Below are positions 9,304-15,836 of a stretch of 35,369 bases of DNA, one piece after another (the stretch's first letter is position 1; every line of letters begins with the position of its first letter). The notes below the pieces were generated by a model. It was not told the origin of the DNA. It saw nothing but the letters and a program-made list of their open reading frames with translations, and did no database searches. This DNA is from Spirochaetales bacterium (GTDB lineage Bacteria > Spirochaetota > Spirochaetia > DSM-27196 > SLST01), in contig SKZO01000010.1 of the NCBI GenBank assembly GCA_007127335.1, forward strand, positions 1 to 35,369, written 5' to 3'. The translations under genes and the position numbers were made by a program.

Positions 9304-10584
9304 ATGGTGCGCCGTTCGGTTCGCGGACACGTTGCGACCTCTGTCCTCGCATGGCTCTTCCTTGCGATTGGGCCGCTGCAGGCCGTCGAGTTCACCGACG
9401 TATACGCCTCGATCGGCGCGGGGGCCGAAGGCCGCATTGACAACGTCGGTCTGACGATATTCCCCACGCTCATCATCCCCGTTGGCGGCCAGTTCGAGGG
9501 CATGGGTCAGGCGTACACCGCGGTCGCCGGCGATGCGAGCTTTTTCGACGCCAACCCTGCGGCCAGCGCGACGCTCGAGTTCACCGAGCTCACGTTCGTG
9601 CACAATAACTGGATCGCGGATACCGCGATAGAGGGACTCGTCTACACCCGACGCATATCCGACTTCGGGCTTGCCGTGGGCGGGAAGTTCCTCCATGTCC
9701 CCTTCACCCGGTACGACACCACGAGCCGCCAGGTAGCCGGTGGCCGATACAGCGAGGGCACCGTCGGGGTCAACGCCTCCTATAACTTCCTGCGTTCATA
9801 CTCGTTCCCCGGAATCGCCGTCGGAACGACGTTGAAGGCCGCGTACCGCCATGTGCCGCAGGAGATCGCGCCGGACCAGTCCGCAGTCGGCTTTGCTGCA
9901 GACATAGGAGTCCTGTCACGATTCGACCTCCTGAAGAGGTTCTCCGCCAGAGCGCCGAACTTTGCCGCCGGCGTGTCGGCGCGCAACTTCGGGCCGCCTG
10001 TAGAAGGCGAGCCTCTGCCATCGCAGATCACTGCCGGCATCGCGTACCGACCCATCAGACCGGTGATCATCGCGACCGACTTCATTCTTCCGGTCTCCTT
10101 CGCGCCCGACGTACCGCCACCGCCTCCCGGCGGCGCGGTTGGGGCCTCCGTCCGCGTGACGCCTTTCTTCTCGGCCCAGACCGGGGTTCTCCTGCGTTGG
10201 GGCGGGTCCCGGGTCTCCATGGGGGCTTCGCTGACTCTCGCGGATCTGAGCGTCGATGTGAACTACAACCTCGACCTCGCGACACAGTTCAGGAATCCTG
10301 ATCGGTTCAGCGTTCAGGCGCGTCTGAACTTCGGCGACGAGGGACGACGCGCGCTGCGCGACCTCGTGGATCAGTACTACCTCGAGGCGTGGCGCGCATC
10401 AGCGGTCGGCAATCTGGAGGTGGCGATCGAATACTCCCAGCGCGCGCTCGAACTCGATCCCACCTTCACGCCGGCCGCTCAGCTGCTCGAGATCAGCCTC
10501 GCTACGCGTCAGCTCCAGCGTGACCTGCGGGCAATCGATCTGGAGAGCCTTGGCGAGATGACCGAGGATGAGCCGCTCTTCTAG
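9304..10584 (+). CDS. UPF0164 family outer-membrane protein (FadL-like)
   Basis: 426 residues from the ATG at 9304. The longer upstream reading frame lacks coding character and covers the divergent promoter. MVRRSVRGHVATSVLAWLFLAIGPLQA is a signal peptide. The mature part has the alternating, aromatic-rich beta-strand pattern of an outer-membrane barrel and the PorV/FadL-type motif GMGQAYTAVAGDASFFDANP at about residues 60-80, as in the Treponema UPF0164 proteins (TP0548, TP0856 and relatives, from memory), which are thought to import long-chain fatty acids or other hydrophobic nutrients. The last 60 or so residues (DQYYLEAWRASAVGNLEVAIEYSQRALELDP) form a TPR-like helical hairpin after the barrel, probably periplasmic. 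It diverges from the large secreted-protein/phosphatase operon, suggesting a functional link. Confidence 0.88.
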   Translation: MVRRSVRGHVATSVLAWLFLAIGPLQAVEFTDVYASIGAGAEGRIDNVGLTIFPTLIIPVGGQFEGMGQAYTAVAGDASFFDANPAASATLEFTELTFVHNNWIADTAIEGLVYTRRISDFGLAVGGKFLHVPFTRYDTTSRQVAGGRYSEGTVGVNASYNFLRSYSFPGIAVGTTLKAAYRHVPQEIAPDQSAVGFAADIGVLSRFDLLKRFSARAPNFAAGVSARNFGPPVEGEPLPSQITAGIAYRPIRPVIIATDFILPVSFAPDVPPPPPGGAVGASVRVTPFFSAQTGVLLRWGGSRVSMGASLTLADLSVDVNYNLDLATQFRNPDRFSVQARLNFGDEGRRALRDLVDQYYLEAWRASAVGNLEVAIEYSQRALELDPTFTPAAQLLEISLATRQLQRDLRAIDLESLGEMTEDEPLF

Positions 10585-11363
10585 ACTCCGGTTCGGGTCT
10601 TTCGCTTGAGATCCATGTAGAGCGAGAGCAGGGGCACGTCGACTCTGCTCGATTCGAGCCACTTGCGCATGATCGCGTGACGGTACTCAACATCCTCACG
10701 CTCCATTCGTTTCAGCCGCTTCTCCGTCTTTCTGAAGCTGTGAGAGTGGAACATCGCGTCGAGGTACTCCACCATCTGTTCGGCTTCCTGTTCGTGCTCG
10801 GCGACGGCCAGATCCCTCTCGGATTCGATGAGCTCCCGCACCAACTGGTCGGCCTTCTGCCCTTCCCGCGCGATCAGCTCGGCCTCGACGCGCTTCACGA
10901 ACTCGTTCTCCGTGAAGACGATCGCGTCTACTTTCGTGCGGAGCGCGATCCGCCGCTTCAACGCGCCTTCGGACTGCATGTCCTTCTTCCCGAGCAGGAT
11001 GTAGGTCATGATCGAAAGGCCGAGGGATATGGCCAGTTCGTCGAGTATCGGGATCGGGGTGAGCATGACGAAGGAAAGAAAGAGGAACGCCACGAGGAAG
11101 ACCGCCGACGAGATGAGGAACCGCGGGAGGAAGCGTGCATCAGACACCCATCCCTTCACTTCCTGCTCGACCAGGCGGTAGAGCTCATTGCGGAACAGCG
11201 TGAGGGACTCCACTCGCGGTTCGCTGCCGTAGTGGCCCTTGACCTCGGACTTCTCGAGGAGGGCATAGAGCTTGTCCACTTTCCGGAAGGGATGAAGGAA
11301 GACTGTCGTGCCATCCTTGCGGTACAGGTGGAAGATGTGCACGGGTTCGCTCCGTCTGCCCAT
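10581..11363 (-). CDS. Two-helix membrane protein of unknown function
   Basis: 260 residues starting at ATG 11363. A soluble N-terminal part of about 80 residues (HIFHLYRKDGTTVFLHPFRKVDKLYALL) is followed by two hydrophobic helices (about 81-102 and 106-125) with a short LTPIPIL turn, then a highly charged, probably coiled-coil C-terminal half (about 130-260), most likely cytoplasmic. No family is recognised. Its stop codon and that of the convergent UPF0164 gene share the tetranucleotide CTAG at 10581-10584. There is no Shine-Dalgarno sequence before the ATG, matching the leaderless promoter found upstream. Confidence 0.8.
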   Translation of the reverse strand: MGRRSEPVHIFHLYRKDGTTVFLHPFRKVDKLYALLEKSEVKGHYGSEPRVESLTLFRNELYRLVEQEVKGWVSDARFLPRFLISSAVFLVAFLFLSFVMLTPIPILDELAISLGLSIMTYILLGKKDMQSEGALKRRIALRTKVDAIVFTENEFVKRVEAELIAREGQKADQLVRELIESERDLAVAEHEQEAEQMVEYLDAMFHSHSFRKTEKRLKRMEREDVEYRHAIMRKWLESSRVDVPLLSLYMDLKRKTRTGV

Positions 11364-11371
11364 ATGGAAGA

Positions 11372-11400
11372 AACATAACCGCCGCCCCTGTGGAGGTCAA
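11372..11400 (-). promoter_or_regulatory. Promoter of two-helix membrane protein, likely leaderless
   Basis: Minus strand: TTGACC (11395-11400), exactly 17 nt, then TATGTT (11372-11377). The ATG lies 8 nt downstream, so the mRNA would carry a leader of at most about 2 nt. Confidence 0.6.
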
Positions 11401-11423
11401 GGATGGAGCTCTGCCGGTGTCTC

Positions 11424-11452
11424 TTGACACGCGTCGATCCAAGGTCCAGCAT
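11424..11452 (+). promoter_or_regulatory. Promoter of alpha/beta hydrolase, likely leaderless
   Basis: A consensus TTGACA (11424-11429), a 17-nt spacer and a weak CAGCAT (11447-11452), then 6 nt to the ATG at 11459. The -10 box is poor, but the geometry matches other promoters in the window. Confidence 0.45.
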
Positions 11453-11458
11453 CCGCCT

Positions 11459-12250
11459 ATGCGGATAGACCGGGTCCCTGCGGATACCAGGATTCACGAG
11501 CTCGGAAGGCGGATTGAACTGTCGGGAGGGCCGCAGGCGATTCTGCTCATTCACGGATGGACAGGGTGGCCCGCTCGTCTCGCCCCGCTGGCGCATCGGC
11601 TTCACGAGGCCGGCTTCACGGTGGTGGTCCCCCGTCTGCCCGGCCACGGGACCAATATGCGGGACATGCTGCAGACCGACGCGGAAACCTGGCTGCGCTG
11701 CGCGATGGACGAGTATCTCGATCTCGCCGCACGGCACGAGAGCGTCGGAGTAGCCGGGACCTCGATGGGGGCAATACTCGCGGCGATGGTGGCCGCGCGC
11801 TTCGGTGTTCCGCGGGTTGCACTGCTTGCTCCCGCCTTCAGGAACTCCCGGCGTTCGATCGCGCTGTCTCCTCTGGTCAAACGCATCATCCCCCGTGTTC
11901 GCAGCGACTGGCGCGAAGAGGACGAGCCGGATCCCCGGGTTCGGGAGATTGGACGCGAGTACGCGACGTTCAACCACACCGCGATGGCAGCGGAGCTGTT
12001 TCGCCTGCAGCGTGCCGGCAGGCGGGCCCTGTCGGATCTGCGCTCCGAGACCCTCGTCGTCGTGTCGCGCAGGGACGCGACGGTGCCGGTTGATGTTGCC
12101 GACATGATCCTCCGACGGTGCAATGCGATCCGCTTTGAGACGTGCGTCGTGGAGAACAGCAACCATCACCTTGCCGAGAACGTCGACCGCGAGCAGGTGG
12201 CCGACGCGGTGCTCCGCTGGTTCGAGCCCGCCTTCGGACGCGAACCCTGA
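11459..12250 (+). CDS. Alpha/beta hydrolase (carboxylesterase/monoacylglycerol lipase type)
   Basis: 263 residues from ATG 11459, with an alpha/beta-hydrolase fold. The oxyanion-loop motif is IHGWTG (31-36), the nucleophile elbow is GTSMG with Ser102, the acid is Asp206 in SRRDATVP, and the catalytic His is 236 or 237 in NSNHHL. The pattern (PGHGTNMRDM after strand 4, then GTSMG) is closest to carboxylesterase Est30/monoacylglycerol lipase-like enzymes, so short-chain esters or monoglycerides are likely substrates. A GTG at 11390 would add 23 residues, but these overlap the -35 and -10 elements and include no conserved feature. The next gene's -35 box overlaps this gene's stop codon. Confidence 0.88.
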   Translation: MRIDRVPADTRIHELGRRIELSGGPQAILLIHGWTGWPARLAPLAHRLHEAGFTVVVPRLPGHGTNMRDMLQTDAETWLRCAMDEYLDLAARHESVGVAGTSMGAILAAMVAARFGVPRVALLAPAFRNSRRSIALSPLVKRIIPRVRSDWREEDEPDPRVREIGREYATFNHTAMAAELFRLQRAGRRALSDLRSETLVVVSRRDATVPVDVADMILRRCNAIRFETCVVENSNHHLAENVDREQVADAVLRWFEPAFGREP

Positions 12251-12275
12251 CAAGGCCCCTGAAACTTCATATATT
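12247..12275 (+). promoter_or_regulatory. Promoter of DUF624-like gene, likely leaderless
   Basis: CTGACA (12247-12252, overlapping the upstream stop codon), a 17-nt spacer and TATATT (12270-12275), then 6 nt to the ATG at 12282. The transcript should begin at the start codon, and no Shine-Dalgarno sequence is present. Confidence 0.65.
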
Positions 12276-12281
12276 GAGCCG

Positions 12282-13058
12282 ATGCTGTCATTCATGGTGA
12301 AGAAGGCGTTCTTCGACATGTGGGACCACTTTCTTGGCGTGGTGATCATGAACCTCGGGTTCATCGTTCTCCTCACCGTCCCGCTGCTTCTCCCGTCAGC
12401 CCTCGTCGAGTTCAGCGTCGTTGCCGCAATAGCCTCACAGGTGACAGGCGGTATTCTCGTGATCGTCTACATGGGAGCGATCTCGATGGCCGCACGGGAC
12501 ATCGCCAACTACGAGCGGCCGGAGTTCGGGAGGGTGTTCGAGTACCTGAAGGAGACCTGGCGTGCGAGTCTGCTGTTCGGCGTCGTATGGCTCGTCGTCG
12601 TGCTCGTTGTCGTCGTTGGTGTCCCCGTGTACGCGAATATGGGCAATATCCTCGGACTCATCGCGATCGTGTTTCTCTTCTGGGCCGTCGTGATCTGGAC
12701 GCTTGCGAGTCAGTTCTTCTTTCCCATCCGGGCCCAGCTCGATTCGAAGTTCAGCAAGATCATCCGCAAGTGCTTCATCATCTTCTTTGACAACACCTTC
12801 TTCGCCCTCGTGCTGGCGATCGGGAGCGTTGCGATTCTCGCAGGCTCGATCTTCACCGCCCTGCTGCTGCCGGGAATCACCGGTCTGCTCATCTGGCATC
12901 AGGTGGGACTCAAGCTCCGTCTCCTGAAGTACGACTACCTTGAGCAGAACCCGGACGCGAACCGCAGGAGAATTCCGTGGGATGCCCTGCTCATCGACGA
13001 ACGCGAGCGGGTCGGCAAGCGCACGCTTCGCGGCATGATCTTCCCCTGGAAGGAATGA
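12282..13058 (+). CDS. Multi-pass membrane protein, DUF624/YesL-like
   Basis: 258 residues from ATG 12282; the upstream extension of the open frame runs through the hydrolase gene and is rejected. There are about five to six hydrophobic segments (near 17-37, 45-66, 96-116, 122-146 and 171-207), a charged loop with YLKETWRASLLFG (88-100), and a basic C-terminal tail ending GMIFPWKE. The layout (membrane pair, W-x-A-S-L-L-F-G linker, further helices) resembles the DUF624/YesL family, often found near carbohydrate-uptake genes in Firmicutes and of unknown function. Assignment is by pattern only. Confidence 0.72.
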   Translation: MLSFMVKKAFFDMWDHFLGVVIMNLGFIVLLTVPLLLPSALVEFSVVAAIASQVTGGILVIVYMGAISMAARDIANYERPEFGRVFEYLKETWRASLLFGVVWLVVVLVVVVGVPVYANMGNILGLIAIVFLFWAVVIWTLASQFFFPIRAQLDSKFSKIIRKCFIIFFDNTFFALVLAIGSVAILAGSIFTALLLPGITGLLIWHQVGLKLRLLKYDYLEQNPDANRRRIPWDALLIDERERVGKRTLRGMIFPWKE

Positions 13059-13059
13059 C

Positions 13060-14898
13060 TCAGCCGACGTCTGCTCGCAGACGTCCGGAGTTGGCGAAGT
13101 AGATCGCTCCAATTGCCTGTCCGAACTGAGCGACGGTATGCAGCGGATCGTCGTCCAGCTCCTTCATCAGCGGGGTGTATGCCATTTCGCTGTCGGCCGC
13201 GATCAGCTCAACCCCGTCGCGCCGCGCGGCACCCTCCTGCAGGAGCTCGAAGCACCGTGCGATCTTCACGAACCGGCCGAAGAGGAATCGCTGCCGCAGT
13301 CCGGTCTCCAGGATATACTCGGTCTCCGCGTGCACGACCGCCAGATACTCGCCGATCGTACGAAAGACCTCAGCGACCTCATCGACCGTGTCGGCAAGGC
13401 CCATCAGGTACGCCAGGTACGGCTTGCGCATGTCGACCGGGGATTCCGGGACGAAACGCATGAGCCGCGCCCCCTCCTCGGCGACGAATCCGCGCCGCTC
13501 AATGTCCCGTACGAGGTCGGGGCGCGATGCGCACAGCGCTGCGTCCGCGAGGCGGAACGCTCCGGCCTGGCTCGCGAGTTTCTGGGGCGTACCCGGTATG
13601 CCGGTGTTGGTGTTCGCAAGGCTGCGCAGGTCCTCGGGAGGGAACTCGCGCGCGGAGTCACTGCCGAGATCGAGGATGAGGTTATACACCTCCAGGGGGA
13701 TTTCAGGGATCGTTCCGTCCGCCAGGACGAGTCCGGTGCCCAGGTCCGTACCGAGCGAGTGTGCAAACACCCCGCGTGAGCACAGTTCCGGGGTCGCGGA
13801 GGCGGCGAGCTCGACCGCGGCGGTAAACGCCGCCATCGGTCCGTCGTTCGTGTTCATCACCACACCGTTCTCGTGACAGAGTGCGGCCAGTGCCGTGTCG
13901 AGGTCCGTGAGCTGTGCGAACTGGTGCTCGAAATCGCGGACCGCGTTCCGGCGCATACCCTGGGTCTTGGGGACCTCTCCTCCGACTATCCTGTTTCGTA
14001 TCACGACATCCGGAAAACAGAGGCCGATCGCGTCGAACCGTCTCAGGTGGTCGCCCAGCGCGGTCTCCGCGCGGGAGGCCGTCTGCTGCATGAGCTCGAC
14101 GGAGGCCTCCGGAGCGAAGGCTCGCAGGACCGCTTCTGTGAGCTCGTCCGCGTTCGGCGGGTGCCCTCCCTCCGGCGTACTGAGCGTGGCCCGTACACGC
14201 AGAAGTCGGGCGATCGTGATGATCGGCGTGATGATCTGTTCGACCTCGGCGTAGCTCGCCGGGTTCCAGTCGTACTCCTTGAGTGCCACGAGCCTGCCGT
14301 CCACCTCGAGCGCCGCCTTGATATCGGTCCCGCCGACGTCGAGCCCACAGATCACCGTACCGTCGAGCCCCTTGCTGACGTCAGCGAAGACCTCGGTCGG
14401 CAGAGCGGAGAAGGCAACCGATTCGGTCAGAACCGGCATGTCGTGGATATCGCACAGCTCAATCGTAAACCGGCGTTCCCCGGGATCGAGATCCGGATGA
14501 AGCGCGTCGTTGATCCGGTCGAGCATGTTGATGATCCTGCCGTACTCGGTGCGCTCGGCGCGAGGTTTGCCGAGCTGGAACTCCTCGACCACCTCCTCGA
14601 GCAGCTCTGCGACGCGACTCTTTCCCCGGTCGAAGCCGAGCGTCAGCGCGTACCCTCCAAGCGTCGCCAGATGGTTGTAGACTTCGGCCCGTACGTAGTC
14701 GACTACGAGCTCGCGTTCCCGCTCGCTGAGTTGTCCGAGCTCGGGCAGCGGGATGGTGAACCGCTTCGCTGCCTCACCGTCAGGCAGGACAAGAACTCCT
14801 TCCACCTGCGTTGCGGGATCCGCCGACAGCTCCTGGCGGACATCCGTGATGAAAACGGGGCGACCGTGCTCTGCCGCCTCAGTGAACTGAGATATCAC
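13060..14898 (-). CDS. ROK/ASKHA-type kinase-like protein with N-terminal extension
   Basis: 612 residues from a GTG start with GGAGG 4 nt upstream. The first 180 residues are an unrecognised, probably regulatory domain. From residue 185 an actin/hexokinase fold follows: phosphate-1 loop GLDVGGTDIKAA (185-196), IGLCFPDVV (291-299), catalytic-type NTNDGP with Asp352, and phosphate-2 loop SLGTDLGTG (381-389). These are in the order and spacing of ROK sugar kinases. The usual ROK zinc motif (CxCGxxGCxE) is not visible, and a C-terminal region of about 190 residues extends beyond the normal ROK length (roughly 300). The substrate is unknown; a sugar or amino-sugar kinase is the best guess. The queuosine transporter gene lies 77 nt upstream on the same strand. 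Confidence 0.72.
   Translation of the reverse strand: MISQFTEAAEHGRPVFITDVRQELSADPATQVEGVLVLPDGEAAKRFTIPLPELGQLSERERELVVDYVRAEVYNHLATLGGYALTLGFDRGKSRVAELLEEVVEEFQLGKPRAERTEYGRIINMLDRINDALHPDLDPGERRFTIELCDIHDMPVLTESVAFSALPTEVFADVSKGLDGTVICGLDVGGTDIKAALEVDGRLVALKEYDWNPASYAEVEQIITPIITIARLLRVRATLSTPEGGHPPNADELTEAVLRAFAPEASVELMQQTASRAETALGDHLRRFDAIGLCFPDVVIRNRIVGGEVPKTQGMRRNAVRDFEHQFAQLTDLDTALAALCHENGVVMNTNDGPMAAFTAAVELAASATPELCSRGVFAHSLGTDLGTGLVLADGTIPEIPLEVYNLILDLGSDSAREFPPEDLRSLANTNTGIPGTPQKLASQAGAFRLADAALCASRPDLVRDIERRGFVAEEGARLMRFVPESPVDMRKPYLAYLMGLADTVDEVAEVFRTIGEYLAVVHAETEYILETGLRQRFLFGRFVKIARCFELLQEGAARRDGVELIAADSEMAYTPLMKELDDDPLHTVAQFGQAIGAIYFANSGRLRADVG
13066..13085. terminator. Hairpin between convergent genes
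   Basis: A perfect 8-bp inverted repeat, GACGTCTG (13066-13073), loop CTCG, CAGACGTC (13078-13085). It starts 7 nt after the stop of the plus-strand gene and lies inside the last codons of the minus-strand gene. No T-run follows on either strand, so termination is plausible but unproven. Confidence 0.4.
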
Positions 14899-14975
14899 AC
14901 ACCCTCCAGACCTTCATGTGACCATATCATGGTTGATCATTCGACGCCACCGCATTCGCTCGAACCGTCTCGCCG

Positions 14976-15668
14976 TCATTCTCTGTCGCTCACGAGGCCC
15001 CTGCGGTGCCAGTGGCGGGCCAGGTAGACAAGCGGCGTGTCGGCCACTGCGACGAGCGCCTTCAGCACATAGGTCGTGAGGACGATCTCGAGGAGTACCG
15101 ACCAGGGTACGACCCCATAGAAGGCCGCCAAGGTGAACACGACACTGTCTATGAGCTGGCTGACCAGAGTGCTGAGATTGTTGCGGATCCAGATACGTCG
15201 TGCGCCGGGAATCCTTCGTCGCCAGAAGCTGTACGCCCATACGTCGTGGTACTGACTGACGACGTAGGCAATCAGACTCGCCAGCGTGATTCTTGGCATG
15301 AGCGAGAAGATCGCCGTGAGATGGGGGTGGGCTTCGTCGGTCGGATGGGGTTCGAAGAGCAGGGCGAGGTTCATCAGTACCACCATCGCGATCAGAGCCG
15401 CGAACCCGACGGCGACCGCGCGGCCGGCCTCCTTGCGCCCATAGTTCTCGGAGAGTATGTCCGTTACGAGAAACGACGACGCATAGACAATATTGCCGAG
15501 CGTCGCGGTGAGTCCAAGGAGTTCCACGTACTTCACGACCTGGATGTTCGCTACGATCGCCGCGATCGGGATCCAGATGTAGAGCCCGAGTTTGCCGAAG
15601 AGTCGGTACACGAGAAGGATGGCGAGGAAGTTCGCTACGAGCATTCCAAGCCATAGCAGTTCATTCAT
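14976..15668 (-). CDS. yhhQ: Queuosine precursor transporter (YhhQ/VUT family)
   Basis: 230 residues with six to seven hydrophobic segments. Family signatures visible are TDILSENYG (69-77), the transmembrane stretch SLIAYVVSQYHDVWAY (131-146) and RNNLSTLVSQLID (162-174). YhhQ proteins import preQ0/preQ1 or queuine, precursors of the wobble base queuosine in tRNA. A GGAG Shine-Dalgarno sequence sits about 8 nt before the ATG, downstream of a promoter with a perfect TTGACA. I see no preQ1 riboswitch in the short leader (about 17 nt). The ROK-like gene follows and may be co-transcribed. Confidence 0.9.
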   Translation of the reverse strand: MNELLWLGMLVANFLAILLVYRLFGKLGLYIWIPIAAIVANIQVVKYVELLGLTATLGNIVYASSFLVTDILSENYGRKEAGRAVAVGFAALIAMVVLMNLALLFEPHPTDEAHPHLTAIFSLMPRITLASLIAYVVSQYHDVWAYSFWRRRIPGARRIWIRNNLSTLVSQLIDSVVFTLAAFYGVVPWSVLLEIVLTTYVLKALVAVADTPLVYLARHWHRRGLVSDRE

Positions 15669-15691
15669 GGATCGGCTCCATACAGGGGCGA

Positions 15692-15720
15692 ACGGTAGCG
15701 TCGGGCGTAGTGGATGTCAA
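15692..15720 (-). promoter_or_regulatory. Promoter of yhhQ
   Basis: Minus strand: TTGACA (15715-15720), 17 nt, TACCGT (15692-15697). The predicted start near 15685 gives a leader of about 17 nt holding GGAG, so this is a conventional leadered transcript. Confidence 0.55.
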
Positions 15721-15801
15721 GGCGCCCGGCAGCAGCCTCACTGTGGTTCTGCTTTCCCGGACGTGCCGGGCGGAAGCGCTCGCCACTCGGTCGCACGCGT
15801 C

Positions 15802-15831
15802 TTGACTGCTCCTGCGCGGTCGTGGGACGAT
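15802..15831 (+). promoter_or_regulatory. Promoter of trehalose synthase/phosphatase, possibly leaderless
   Basis: TTGACT (15802-15807) followed after 17-18 nt by a weak GGACGA/GACGAT. The ATG at 15837 is 35 nt from the start of the -35 box, the same geometry as other leaderless candidates here. Confidence 0.4.
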
Positions 15832-15836
15832 GATCC

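Noticed and set aside
12123-12281. Upstream extension of the DUF624-like frame
   Set aside because: It runs inside the hydrolase gene, while the ATG at 12282 follows a well-formed promoter and starts a clean membrane protein.
11156-12376. 406-codon minus-strand frame across the hydrolase gene
   Set aside because: It overlaps the alpha/beta hydrolase with its complete catalytic triad, plus two promoters; its C-terminal part merely reads the two-helix protein gene in another frame.
15669-15685. preQ1 riboswitch upstream of yhhQ
   Set aside because: The predicted leader is only about 17 nt, too short for the known preQ1 aptamers, and no pseudoknot-forming A-rich tail is seen.
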